64,000 nucleotides of DNA, from positions 806,001 to 870,000 of the forward strand of contig NFUV01000002.1 in NCBI GenBank assembly GCA_002127295.1, written 5' to 3'. Made by a program: the position numbers and the translations under genes. This DNA is from Chitinophagaceae bacterium IBVUCB2. GTDB lineage: Bacteria > Bacteroidota > Bacteroidia > Chitinophagales > Chitinophagaceae. Positions 1 through 8,352 of the stretch are shown here, piece by piece (positions within the stretch are counted from its first letter, which is position 1; each line of letters starts with the position of its first letter). Under the pieces are notes generated by a model that ran no database searches, was not told where the DNA came from, and saw only the letters and a list, made by a program, of their open reading frames with translations.

Positions 1-820
1 CTTTTAAAATTTCCCGGAAATAAGGAGCATAACCTGTGTTCTCATCCAGTTTTTTATAATTGAGTTTTATCGGTAACGCTTTTAACCTTAATGCATCTGC
101 AGAAGTTATTTTGCCATTGGTTTCCATCTGCCCGATAACAATATTGCGACGTTCTAAGGCCGCTTTGGGATTACGTACCGGGTTATAGATACTATTACCT
201 TTTAGCATGCCCACTAATAAAGCGGCTTCTTCGATCGTTAGTCTATCTGGTTCTTTTTGAAAAAAAGTTCTTGATGCATTTCTTATACCATAAATATTGT
301 TACCAAAAGGAACGGCATTGAGGTAAAGTGTAAGTATCTCTTCTTTTGTAAAATTCTTTTCAAGTTTTACGGCAATGATCCATTCTTTTAATTTCTGTAT
401 AACACGAACAGCCCTGTTAGAGGCTCTTTCATTGAAAAGATTCAATGCAAGTTGCTGAGTTATCGTACTACCTCCTCCTTGGCCTCCTAATGTAAGAACG
501 GCCCTCATGGTTGATTTGCCATCAATACCACTATGGCTGTAAAAACGTTCATCTTCTGTTGCTATTAGGGCATTGATCACATGGCTCGAAATGTCACTGT
601 ATTTTACATTACTGCGGTTGCCTCTTTCAGTATAATATTTCCCCATCAGCGTTCCATCTACCGCATATACTTCTGAGGCCTGGAGAATAGAAGGATTTTG
701 TAATTCTGCTATAGATGGCATTTTGCCAAATACTCCCCAATTAGCAAGGAGCAATAAAATAATAAAAACAGCAAGACCGCCTCCGAAGATGTACCAGAAA
801 ATACGAACAGCTTTTTTCAT
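1..820 (-). CDS. Class A penicillin-binding protein (PBP1A type), N-terminal part, cut by window edge
   Basis: Bifunctional peptidoglycan synthase of the inner membrane; only the first 273 codons are present, and the transpeptidase half lies beyond base 1. The start is the ATG at 820 and the frame stays open to the edge. A membrane anchor covers residues 8-27. The GT51 glycosyltransferase motifs are clear: ATEDERFYSHSG at 87-98 with the catalytic Glu89, and a GGGSTITQQLALN segment near 115-127. Residues 128-200 contain the usual lipid II polymerase motifs, with the LTLYLNAVPFG segment well conserved. It lies on the same strand as, and downstream of, the PorW/SprE-like gene with about 136 bp between them. 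The family assignment is very secure; the exact paralogue (mrcA/ponA) cannot be fixed from half a protein. Confidence 0.95.
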   Translation of the reverse strand, partial: MKKAVRIFWYIFGGGLAVFIILLLLANWGVFGKMPSIAELQNPSILQASEVYAVDGTLMGKYYTERGNRSNVKYSDISSHVINALIATEDERFYSHSGIDGKSTMRAVLTLGGQGGGSTITQQLALNLFNERASNRAVRVIQKLKEWIIAVKLEKNFTKEEILTLYLNAVPFGNNIYGIRNASRTFFQKEPDRLTIEEAALLVGMLKGNSIYNPVRNPKAALERRNIVIGQMETNGKITSADALRLKALPIKLNYKKLDENTGYAPYFREILK

Positions 821-956
821 AATGATAATGAATTGAGGTAAGAGTAAGCCTAGCAGCAAAAAATGTGCTAATAAAACTCAGCATCGAAAGTAAGAAAATC
901 CACGACGGCAGTACTATCCCGGTGATTAATTTTTTGCCAAAACAAAGCTGTAGTTC

Positions 957-3899
957 TTAGAATTTGCCCGGCCAGTGCTGGTTTATAAAGGCTTTGTATT
1001 TATCAACGTTCTTTTCTGCCTTTAAAATCTCAAGATTGCTGCCACTGATGATGATAAACCCATATTTTCCTCCTTTTAACCAGGGGATAATTTCATTGGC
1101 TGTCTTAGGCTGGGTTTTATCTACGTAATCTACCGCATCTTTTGCATTCTTAAATGGAGCAATAAGCAGTAAGCGATTGTCAGGGTCCAGCTGGGTAAGG
1201 TCAACTGAATAAGTCTTGTTATAAAATGTTTCCCTGTTATAGCGGAAGAAAGCATTTTTAGCTTCGTTAGAAAAAACAGGATCAACTTTATTTAGTACTA
1301 ACACAACATAATACGATTCGTCAGCTACATATTTATAAACTGAAGCAGGAGGAGTTACAACGGGTTTAGCCGTCGTTGTATCTGTTACTGCTGGCGGAAC
1401 TTTTACAACCGGTGGTGGAGGTTTTGTAGTACTTGTATCTGCTACCGGCTTTTTATCAACCGGGGGAAGAGTAACCACAGGGTTTGGAGTTGTTGCTCCA
1501 TCATCATTTCTTGTTACTACCAGATTCTTTAAATCATTTTCAATTTGTGCTCTTCTGCTTAGTACATCTAATAGTCCTCTTGCTTTAGCAGCTAATGGCG
1601 TATTAGGGAATTGGGAAAGTATAGACTGTAATACATTTGTAGCTGTACTGTCATCCCTTTGTTTTATATAATATACTGCCTCAATATAAAGTAATTGTGG
1701 TGTCCAGAAGTTCTTGCCATATTTTTTATCAGCTTCTTTCTTTTGTGCAATGGCCTGTTCAAACTTTCCTTCAATAAACAGATCGTATATGCCTTCGTAC
1801 GTTTTTGTTGCTTCCGAATTGGCAGTGGTTGACTGGGGGTTTTTGCCAGTTAAAACAATTGCAGTGTAATTACTTGTTTGATGTTTTTCAAAAAGCGTCT
1901 TCTTCATAATGGCTGCATTCAGAGCATCGCCATTTTTATTGTAACAATAATAAAGATTGAAAAGTACTTCATCCATTTTCTCAAATGCAGGGAAACGGCT
2001 TCGTAATTGCTCCAGTGTAGTTGTACCGGCAGCACAATCTTCAACTTCCTGCACATAGGCGATACCCAGTGTGTATAATGCCTGTTGAATTGAATCGTTT
2101 GATTTTTTTATCTGTTGTTCTGTTATTGGCAGATGTGCGAACAGCCCATCGTAGGTAAGTTCGGTGCCTGCAGCTGTATTATTATCCGGCCGGTCAGAAT
2201 TTTGCTGTTGATTACCGGTGTTTTGAGAACCCGCTATAATTGTAGCACTCCTTCTCCAATTATCAACATTTGGACGGGTGCCCCATTTGGTTTTAAAATC
2301 ATTTTGGCCTCTTGAACGGGAAGTAGCGTTATAGAAATACCATTCACCTTTTTCAGAACCAGCTGCCGGAAATAGAATTGGAGGTGTATTGTCTATAAAA
2401 GGAGAGCCTGTTGAAAGCGGTGTTTCATCTTTTAAGCCCTGTTCTTTGCGCAGTTGCTTCACCATTTTTTTTACAACATCACGTCGTTCATCTTCCGGCA
2501 TTTTAGCAATGCGTTGCAGGCTGTCTTGCCTTTCTATTATTTCAATATTTATAGCCAGCTTACCAAGCATATTTTTTCTGGCTTCAATAGCATCAATATT
2601 TTTAATGGACGGGTCGCCCAGCTTCAGGCTGTCATAAAAATTATATGCATTACGGTATAGTTTCTTATCGAATGATAATTCTGCTAACTGTAAAAATGCT
2701 TTGTTACGCTGTTCAATATTATTGCTGGTATATTGTGTGCTTTTTAAAAGTAAGGCTAAGGCACCGTCTACATCTTTTCCTTCCAGCAACATTTGCGCAG
2801 CCATATAGTATATGATATCCCGGTAATCTTCATACTTATCCCTTTTTGCCATCTTCAACAATTCGGCAACATTTTTTTCGATGGTTTTGTCGCCTTCCTC
2901 TTTATTTACACGAATGGAAGCCAGTCTTGCATAAATATCCAATACAGGGTCTGTAGTATGGCTGCTTACCTTACCATAAAATTTCTCTGCTTCTTTGTAT
3001 TGGCCGCTTTTTTCATATAGCTGTGCTGCTAAATACTCCCATCTTGCCTTTTCTTGTTGGTTAGTAGCATTGCTTAGTGCAAGTACCAGGTGCGATGCGG
3101 CACTATCCCACATATTTTGCTTGTAAAACCAGTAAGCCTGTACTTCGTGTAAATCGTTTTGCAAACGTTTGGGGAAGGCCGGATCATTTTTTAAGGTAAC
3201 TATCATACTCGCAGCTTCCGGAAACTGGTCCTGTGCCAAAAAATTTCTTATTTGCCAGATAAACGCATCATTGCGGCTGGGAGGTTCCGAAAACATCCGG
3301 CGGGGTATGCTGTTTTTTTCCTTGGTTGAAATGCTGGAGGCGGAATTGCCATCCCTGTTACTTCCGATGGCAAGATAATAGCCATCTTTTTCTTTTGGCG
3401 CAAAAGCATAATTGATAAACTGGAACATCAGGTACGCAGAATCAAAATCTTTGCGCAGGTAATAAGCAGCACCCCAAAGCAGGTACATGTTGTCAACCCA
3501 ATCGTTCCTTAAATCATGCAAAATAATGCCGGTGGATGATTTGTAAATAACAGAATCTAATTGAATAGAATCGGCTGCTGTAGCATCAAGTGTATAATTA
3601 TAAAAGGGAAGAAGCTCAGCATAATCATCTTTAAAGGTCTGTTTTGCCCTTTCCAGTATTTCGTTTAGTTTATTATTGGCGTTGAAGTGATAGTTGTAGT
3701 GTGTAAACGTATTTTGAATGAATCTTTTTGGCAGCGTAAGTTTTTTATCTTCTGACTTTTCAGATCGTAAAACCCTGTCATCATACTCTTCAGGCTTTTT
3801 AATATCAAAGGTGATACCCATCTGGCTGAAGGACTCAAAAGAAACCTGGCAGAGGATAAGGAAAAACAGCGTAAAAATAGTAAATCGGTTGGGTCGCAT
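957..3899 (-). CDS. PorW/SprE-like TPR protein, type IX secretion/gliding accessory
   Basis: A 980-residue exported TPR protein. The first ATG is at 3899; a TTG four codons upstream is less likely. Residues 1-26 form a signal peptide ending in SFSQ. Helical repeats with TPR character run through about 90-450 and again near 590-780. Between them, near residues 520-550, is a WYFYN segment followed by KWGTRPNVDNWRRS, the kind of signature I associate with SprE of Flavobacterium and PorW of Porphyromonas, which are needed for type IX secretion and gliding. A Pro/Thr-rich linker lies at about 800-850, followed by a compact C-terminal domain of about 115 residues. It is divergent from the bactofilin operon, an arrangement common for sprE in this phylum. 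The signal peptide shows no convincing lipobox, although family members are often lipoproteins. Confidence 0.8.
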   Translation of the reverse strand: MRPNRFTIFTLFFLILCQVSFESFSQMGITFDIKKPEEYDDRVLRSEKSEDKKLTLPKRFIQNTFTHYNYHFNANNKLNEILERAKQTFKDDYAELLPFYNYTLDATAADSIQLDSVIYKSSTGIILHDLRNDWVDNMYLLWGAAYYLRKDFDSAYLMFQFINYAFAPKEKDGYYLAIGSNRDGNSASSISTKEKNSIPRRMFSEPPSRNDAFIWQIRNFLAQDQFPEAASMIVTLKNDPAFPKRLQNDLHEVQAYWFYKQNMWDSAASHLVLALSNATNQQEKARWEYLAAQLYEKSGQYKEAEKFYGKVSSHTTDPVLDIYARLASIRVNKEEGDKTIEKNVAELLKMAKRDKYEDYRDIIYYMAAQMLLEGKDVDGALALLLKSTQYTSNNIEQRNKAFLQLAELSFDKKLYRNAYNFYDSLKLGDPSIKNIDAIEARKNMLGKLAINIEIIERQDSLQRIAKMPEDERRDVVKKMVKQLRKEQGLKDETPLSTGSPFIDNTPPILFPAAGSEKGEWYFYNATSRSRGQNDFKTKWGTRPNVDNWRRSATIIAGSQNTGNQQQNSDRPDNNTAAGTELTYDGLFAHLPITEQQIKKSNDSIQQALYTLGIAYVQEVEDCAAGTTTLEQLRSRFPAFEKMDEVLFNLYYCYNKNGDALNAAIMKKTLFEKHQTSNYTAIVLTGKNPQSTTANSEATKTYEGIYDLFIEGKFEQAIAQKKEADKKYGKNFWTPQLLYIEAVYYIKQRDDSTATNVLQSILSQFPNTPLAAKARGLLDVLSRRAQIENDLKNLVVTRNDDGATTPNPVVTLPPVDKKPVADTSTTKPPPPVVKVPPAVTDTTTAKPVVTPPASVYKYVADESYYVVLVLNKVDPVFSNEAKNAFFRYNRETFYNKTYSVDLTQLDPDNRLLLIAPFKNAKDAVDYVDKTQPKTANEIIPWLKGGKYGFIIISGSNLEILKAEKNVDKYKAFINQHWPGKF

Positions 3900-4043
3900 T
3901 TGCGGGGGCAATCTAAAGTCTTATTAACTGAAATTCAAATAATTTAGTATAAAAGTAAGGCAATTTTTTTAGCTTAATTTGAAGAGCGGAAAGCTGGCAA
4001 AACCGGGGGTCAATGCTTACCTTTAGTTTACAAAAATGTAGTT

Positions 4044-4442
4044 ATGGTAAAACTGGATGCCGGATCTACCCTGAAGCGGCTTCGCAACCGCTATCGGCTG
4101 GTGGTGATGAATGATGATACTTACGAGGAGGTGGTAACCTTTAAGTTATCAAGATTAAGTGTTTATGTAATGTTGAGCACAATATTTGTTGTGCTGGTAG
4201 GTCTTACAGTAGCCCTCATCGTTTTTACACCTTTGAAATATTATATTCCCGGAGCCAGCACCGATTATAAATCCGCTATGGAATTGCGGCAGCTTAAATA
4301 CCGGGTAGATGAAGCAGAAAAACAAAACGCCTATAAAGCACAGTATATTGAAGGAATTAAAAAAGCGATGGCTGGTAATACCACGGTTTTACTGGATACC
4401 ACTAAGCTGAATGTTCCCAAGGCAGAATTATCGAATGATTAA
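4044..4442 (+). CDS. Membrane-anchor protein resembling the N-terminus of M23 peptidases, peptidase domain absent
   Basis: A 132-residue inner-membrane protein. A cytoplasmic N-terminus (RLRNRYRLVVMNDDTYEE, residues 13-30) is followed by one transmembrane helix (about 43-63), the sequence TPLKYYIPG, and a short predicted coiled coil to about residue 110. This is the N-terminal architecture of Bacteroidota M23 metallopeptidases that normally sit between sprE and a bactofilin gene. Those proteins continue for another 150 or so residues with a LytM domain, and no such domain or remnant is present here: the bactofilin ATG follows the stop after 11 bp. It is either a shortened paralogue that keeps the anchor/scaffold role or a decayed peptidase. 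It is the first gene of an overlapping operon with bactofilin, AtpZ-like, a small membrane protein and SprT-like protein. Confidence 0.75.
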   Translation: MVKLDAGSTLKRLRNRYRLVVMNDDTYEEVVTFKLSRLSVYVMLSTIFVVLVGLTVALIVFTPLKYYIPGASTDYKSAMELRQLKYRVDEAEKQNAYKAQYIEGIKKAMAGNTTVLLDTTKLNVPKAELSND

Positions 4443-4453
4443 TCGCAATACCT

Positions 4454-4858
4454 ATGTTTAATAACAAAAACAAAACCGACATGCAACAAACAACCAACAG
4501 TGGAGCTACACTTATTAGTGCCGGCACCACACTCAAAGGCGACATCAGCAGTAGCAGTGACCTGCGAATTGATGGTACCGTAATCGGTAACATCAATAGT
4601 TCTGCTAAGATCATTGTAGGCAGCAATGGTATAGTAGAAGGAGATATTACAGGAGCACAAGCTGATATTGTGGGTAAAGTTTCCGGCAATATAAGGGCAA
4701 AGGAATTGCTCCAGCTGAAAGGCGAATCTGTAGTAACGGGCAATCTCTACGCCGGTAAATTACAGATAGAACCTTCCGCAACTTTCAATGGGCAATGTCA
4801 TATGGGTGCCAACATTGTAGAGATGAATAACAATGAACAACAAGCCGTCGCCAGATAG
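4454..4858 (+). CDS. Bactofilin (polymer-forming cytoskeletal protein)
   Basis: A 134-residue bactofilin-family protein (DUF583). The core, about residues 17-120, is a run of short repeats of beta-helix type with the usual GTTLKGDISSSSDLRIDGTV start and GNINSSAKIIVG continuation. Bactofilins polymerise without nucleotide at the inner membrane and often recruit peptidoglycan hydrolases to shape the cell. Here the upstream partner is an M23-type anchor lacking the hydrolase. The last 26 bases overlap the next gene's start, so translation is probably coupled. Confidence 0.93.
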   Translation: MFNNKNKTDMQQTTNSGATLISAGTTLKGDISSSSDLRIDGTVIGNINSSAKIIVGSNGIVEGDITGAQADIVGKVSGNIRAKELLQLKGESVVTGNLYAGKLQIEPSATFNGQCHMGANIVEMNNNEQQAVAR

Positions 4859-5060
4859 CAACAAACGTTTTTTTTTACGTTATGCCAGCCTTGGTACACA
4901 ATTATTAGTGGCCATCGGGCTGGCTGTTTTTATTGGGTTAAAGACAGATAATTGGCTGAACACATCTCCGTTGCTGGCCTGTGTATTACCTTTGCTCGTC
5001 CTGTCGGCCATTTTTTATAAATTATTCAGGGAAACGAGCAGGAAAAAGAACAATGAATAA
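4833..5060 (+). CDS. AtpZ/AtpI-like small membrane protein
   Basis: A 75-residue protein with two transmembrane helices (about 14-36 and 44-63) and positively charged ends. The pattern of an F/YASLG segment entering the first helix and a short loop with a DNWL motif fits the AtpZ/AtpI family, which precedes F0 ATP synthase genes and is thought to assist c-ring assembly or Mg2+/Ca2+ transport. No atpB or other ATP synthase gene follows here; a SprT-like gene closes the operon. It overlaps bactofilin by 26 bp and the next gene by 8 bp. Confidence 0.75.
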   Translation: MNNKPSPDSNKRFFLRYASLGTQLLVAIGLAVFIGLKTDNWLNTSPLLACVLPLLVLSAIFYKLFRETSRKKNNE

Positions 5061-5454
5061 AAATATACTGCAATCTGCCCGGCCTTTAATATTCGTGTTT
5101 GTTTTTCTGACTGCCTTTTTTGTTACCGCTCAAAGTTGGTTACAAAAACAAGGTGTTAGCCAGGAAGTGCTAATAGCCGGTAACCTGCTTCTGTTTATAG
5201 TAAGCATGGTTGCTTTTATTTTAACGAATAAAGCTTTGAGTTCCTCCAATCCACAGGCTTTTGTACGGGCTATGTACGGAAGCTTTATAATTAAATTCTT
5301 CGTTCTGGCAATTGCTGCCTTCGTTTATATTATGGTGACGAAGAAAAATGTAAATAAACCAGCATTGATCGCCTGCGCCGCTTTGTATATTATTTACACA
5401 GGCATTGAAACAAGGGCTTTATTGAAATTGCTGAAGCAAAAAAAGAATGCCTAA
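5053..5454 (+). CDS. Small four-helix membrane protein of unknown function
   Basis: A 133-residue integral membrane protein. I chose the ATG at 5053, which overlaps the previous stop by 8 bases; the upstream in-frame extension has no signal of its own. Hydrophobic segments lie near residues 10-28, 38-57, 72-94 and 104-122, with a Lys-rich C-terminus. Its place directly after an AtpZ-like gene corresponds to a small hypothetical membrane protein often found between atpZ and atpB in this phylum, but there is no sequence basis for a function. It overlaps the SprT-like gene by 8 bp (ATGCCTAA). Confidence 0.75.
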   Translation: MNKNILQSARPLIFVFVFLTAFFVTAQSWLQKQGVSQEVLIAGNLLLFIVSMVAFILTNKALSSSNPQAFVRAMYGSFIIKFFVLAIAAFVYIMVTKKNVNKPALIACAALYIIYTGIETRALLKLLKQKKNA

Positions 5455-6076
5455 GAAAGAAGTCCCCGTTAATCATCTGCAAGAGTATTTGCCACCGGGC
5501 ACCGGCGATGCAGTGTTAAATTACCTGCACCAGTACAAAGTGCATTTAACTATTGCGAAAGAACGAAAAAGTATTTTGGGTGATTACCGGCATCGGACAC
5601 ATCATAGCAATCATCGCATAAGTGTAAATGGCACCCTCAATCATTTTTCTTTTTTGATAACCTTATTGCATGAGCTGGCACACTTACTTACGTTTGAAGA
5701 ATATGGCAATAGGGTGCAAGCCCATGGTAAAGAATGGAAATTGATTTTTGGAAAACTCTTGCACCAATTTGTGCAAACAAAAATTTTTCCTGCAGATATT
5801 GAAGAAGAGTTGTTACAATCATTAAAAAATCCAGCAGCCAGCAGTTGCGCAGAAGATAGTTTACTCAGAGTATTACGAAAATATGATACAGGAAAAAATA
5901 ACCATGTACTTGTAGAAGAAATTTTACCTAATAATTTATTTCGCATTAAAGACGGAAGAGTTTTTATAAAAGGGGAGAAGTTGCGAAAAAGATTTAAATG
6001 CAAAGAAGTGCAGACGGGGAAGATGTATTTGTTTAGTCCTGTGTATGAAGTAGAGAGTGTGAGTCAGAAGTCTTAA
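5447..6076 (+). CDS. SprT-like zinc metalloprotein
   Basis: A 209-residue cytoplasmic protein with the zincin signature HELAH at residues 75-79 and a third likely zinc ligand, His93, in the following AHGKEW segment. This is the SprT-like domain layout, shared with the SPRTN/Wss1 proteases that act on DNA-protein crosslinks, although the bacterial members are not well characterised. The second half (about 120-209) is a small domain with RIKDGRVF and RFKCKE segments resembling the C-terminal beta region of SprT proteins. It is the last gene of the overlapping bactofilin operon. The final codons run into a GTC/AGT-rich repetitive stretch that continues past the stop, so the last few residues may be repeat-derived. 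Confidence 0.88.
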   Translation: MPKKEVPVNHLQEYLPPGTGDAVLNYLHQYKVHLTIAKERKSILGDYRHRTHHSNHRISVNGTLNHFSFLITLLHELAHLLTFEEYGNRVQAHGKEWKLIFGKLLHQFVQTKIFPADIEEELLQSLKNPAASSCAEDSLLRVLRKYDTGKNNHVLVEEILPNNLFRIKDGRVFIKGEKLRKRFKCKEVQTGKMYLFSPVYEVESVSQKS

Positions 6077-6165
6077 GTCGATAGTCGGGAGCAGGGTCTT
6101 CAAAGGTTAGTGAATAGACTCTCAACTAATGACTCCCTAGTCCAGACTCGCTATTCCAGACTGCG
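6060..6165. repeat. Degenerate AGTC-rich intergenic repeat
   Basis: Between the convergent SprT-like and GNAT genes the DNA is built of degenerate copies of an AGTC(G/T)-type unit: GAAGTC, TAAGTC, ATAGTCGGGAG on the plus strand, then GACTCC, AGACTC, AGACTG in inverse orientation. The repeats extend into both coding ends. Similar pieces occur at 9602-9614 and 62333-62358, so this is a dispersed family. Confidence 0.6.
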
Positions 6166-6639
6166 AAGCATCCAGAGACTGCAACCTGTATGTCCGCTAT
6201 TACCCATTGGTCCTTTTAAATATTCAAATCCAAACTTGGCATATACTTTTAATGCCTGTTTCAATTCCGGCATAGATTCTAAATACACTTGTTTATACCC
6301 GGCTTCTTTAGCAAAGGATAGGCTTTTTTCTATTAATGTTCTGCCTAGCCCAGTGCCCCTTGCCTGTGGAAGTAAATACATTTTTACTAACTCACAAGTA
6401 TCAGCAGGGAGTCCATCTGTAGGATAGATGCCGCCACCACCAACAATTTTATTATCCAGTTCTGCAACAAAATAAGCAGCCCCTTTTGCTTGAAATAATT
6501 CAAACAAGGCATCTGTTGTAACATCGTAGTACACAGTGCCGGGGTGATTAGCGCCAAATTCTTTCAAGGTGTCTTTTACAATTTTGGAAAGAAATGGATT
6601 GTCTGATGGCTGTATGTAACGGATGATTATTTCACTCAT
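6151..6639 (-). CDS. GNAT-family N-acetyltransferase
   Basis: A 162-residue single-domain acetyltransferase. The acetyl-CoA pyrophosphate loop QARGTGLG is at residues 92-99, preceded by the beta4 segment CELVKMYLLP and followed by the usual helix, and a C-terminal YAKFGFEY motif (about 133-140) matches GNAT motif B. The N-terminus (IIIRYIQPSDN) is a typical GNAT start. Substrate cannot be told from sequence. It is a single gene, convergent with the SprT-like gene, and its promoter side faces the terminator of the downstream-lying MBL gene. Confidence 0.92.
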   Translation of the reverse strand: MSEIIIRYIQPSDNPFLSKIVKDTLKEFGANHPGTVYYDVTTDALFELFQAKGAAYFVAELDNKIVGGGGIYPTDGLPADTCELVKMYLLPQARGTGLGRTLIEKSLSFAKEAGYKQVYLESMPELKQALKVYAKFGFEYLKGPMGNSGHTGCSLWMLRSLE

Positions 6640-6649
6640 AGTTATAAAA

Positions 6650-6673
6650 AAATCCTGTTTGTAAACAGGATTT
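6650..6673 (-). terminator. Rho-independent terminator of the MBL-fold gene
   Basis: An 11-bp perfect stem, AAATCCTGTTT/AAACAGGATTT, with a 2-base gap, followed on the minus strand by a run of seven T. It lies just after the stop of the MBL-fold gene at 6696. Confidence 0.8.
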
Positions 6674-6695
6674 AAAGATAAGTTGATTTTGGTTT

Positions 6696-8159
6696 TTAAA
6701 ATCTCGAATTAAAAGTTTCAATATCCCATCCATCACCAACCTCACTTTTGGTGGCACAAAGAATTTTGTCACCATCGGTGCGGATGTTTACCAGGCCATA
6801 GATCATCCCTGTAACAACAAGGCTGCTCCATAGTGGCCGGCGTTTTTTATCATCACCACTCCCAAATTCCATTACAATATCTTTTGTGGAAGGAGTTAGC
6901 TTTTTTTCTTCCTCATCTTTACCTATAAATAATCGATCAGGGTGAGAGATTTTATAACTCCTGGATATTTCCGTAGAATAAATCTTGGGAGTTACAACCT
7001 TATCATCTTTGATATTCTTAAAACCAGTGATAGCACTTGCCGCTACTACTGTGGGTCTTGGATGATTATGTCCTTCATTATCTCCCGAAGAAATAATGGT
7101 GACCCCTGCATTGATATGAGATAAAAACTCAAAGGATGTATCATCGCTTCCATGGTGACAAGCCTTAGTAATGTCGCTGGAGAGTTCTTGTAAATTATTA
7201 GTTGTTTTATAGTGGTCAAGAATATGTTGTTGACTTTGTGCATTCAGGTCGCCTGTAAGTAAAACTTTTGTTTTTCCATAATCAAACCGTAGCATTAAAC
7301 TATGACCGTTGGTGTTTTGCGCATCGCCATTCTTAAATTTTCGCAATACTGGTTTTGCATTTAGTTTTTCCTCGATAGGCGCCAATACTTTGATGCTTAC
7401 TTTTCCATTCGCCGGCTCAAAGCCTGGAACATAACCGTTGCTATTGCGTACATTACTAAGCCGTTCACAATTATTGGTAGCAGCTGTCACACATTCCATA
7501 AATTGTTTCCATTGCCCCTGCAATTGATAACCCGTATTGTTGGGAGTAAGCAATTTTGCCAGCTGGGCTTTTGTATCGGGTAATAATGTCCAATAATCAC
7601 CAGTGGTGTCTGTAGGGCCAAGTCCACGTTTACCATCTTTTTCCATCCAGTTAATTCCGGCATAATAGAATTCTTTTACTTCAATATTCATTATATCCAA
7701 TTCTTTTACTTCTGCCTTATTGAGAAGGTCCCACAAACCGCCATAATGGTCTTCATCGTTATGAGAAGTCATCATAACATCAAGACTGATTTTGGTTTTA
7801 CCGTAATCTTTAGCAAATTTCCAATCTATAAAATCCGCTGCATTTCTTTTGGTAAGTTGTTTACGACGGATATATCCTCCATCGATCATTATGTGTTTAC
7901 GATCGGGAGTTACGATCAATACACCATCTCCCTGGCCCACATCTATAAAATAGTATTCTAACAAGGCAGTTTTATTTATATCGGCTGTTTTTACATAGCC
8001 GGGAACACCTCTTGCTTTTACTTTTACGGTACTTTTGTTGCCCAGCTCTTCTTGCAGAAATACAGAGTCACCCCAAATAAGTTCTATCTTTTTTGTGGTA
8101 CAACTTTTTTCTTTGTACAATTTGATTTTGTCTTTAGCTACATACATAGTGGTTGGCAT
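6696..8159 (-). CDS. Stand-alone ComEC-like metallo-beta-lactamase-fold hydrolase
   Basis: A 487-residue protein without a signal peptide. Residues 1-60 look like an SH3-type domain (VKVKARGVPGYVKTADI). The MBL domain starts with FIDVGQGDGVLIV (71-83), then MIDGG, the metal-binding SHNDEDHYGG (132-141), LTGD (301-304), HHGS (335-338) and a GHNHPRPT segment (363-370). These are the motifs of the ComEC/Rec2 C-terminal nuclease domain, but no competence-channel membrane domain is present. Insertions at about 145-250 and 375-487 enlarge it beyond the usual 250-300 residues. Soluble ComEC-like MBL proteins occur as DNA-acting effectors in accessory loci; here it is alone with its own terminator. 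Function is inferred only at fold level. Confidence 0.85.
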   Translation of the reverse strand: MPTTMYVAKDKIKLYKEKSCTTKKIELIWGDSVFLQEELGNKSTVKVKARGVPGYVKTADINKTALLEYYFIDVGQGDGVLIVTPDRKHIMIDGGYIRRKQLTKRNAADFIDWKFAKDYGKTKISLDVMMTSHNDEDHYGGLWDLLNKAEVKELDIMNIEVKEFYYAGINWMEKDGKRGLGPTDTTGDYWTLLPDTKAQLAKLLTPNNTGYQLQGQWKQFMECVTAATNNCERLSNVRNSNGYVPGFEPANGKVSIKVLAPIEEKLNAKPVLRKFKNGDAQNTNGHSLMLRFDYGKTKVLLTGDLNAQSQQHILDHYKTTNNLQELSSDITKACHHGSDDTSFEFLSHINAGVTIISSGDNEGHNHPRPTVVAASAITGFKNIKDDKVVTPKIYSTEISRSYKISHPDRLFIGKDEEEKKLTPSTKDIVMEFGSGDDKKRRPLWSSLVVTGMIYGLVNIRTDGDKILCATKSEVGDGWDIETFNSRF

Positions 8160-8293
8160 GGTATAAGGTTTAAATTGTTAATGCATGCTAACCAGAGTGG
8201 GAGGGACTTGGAATAGAATAGGAAAGTTCAGGAATATTTTGAGTATGGGCAAATAAAAAAGATGATCCTTATTAAGACTGGGTTTGAAAAAAA

Positions 8294-8323
8294 AATCCCG
8301 TTCGCTATTTAGCGAACGGGATT
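8294..8323 (-). terminator. Rho-independent terminator of sucC
   Basis: A 13-bp perfect stem (AATCCCGTTCGCT with its complement, ATTT loop at 8307-8310), followed on the minus strand by nine T. It lies 30 bp past the sucC stop. Confidence 0.92.
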
Positions 8324-8352
8324 AATATTTATAACTTCTTACTTCGTTTTTA

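Noticed and set aside
4402-4743. Antisense frames over bactofilin
   Set aside because: The plus-strand bactofilin is clear in sequence and overlaps its neighbours as an operon; antisense frames arise from its codon bias.
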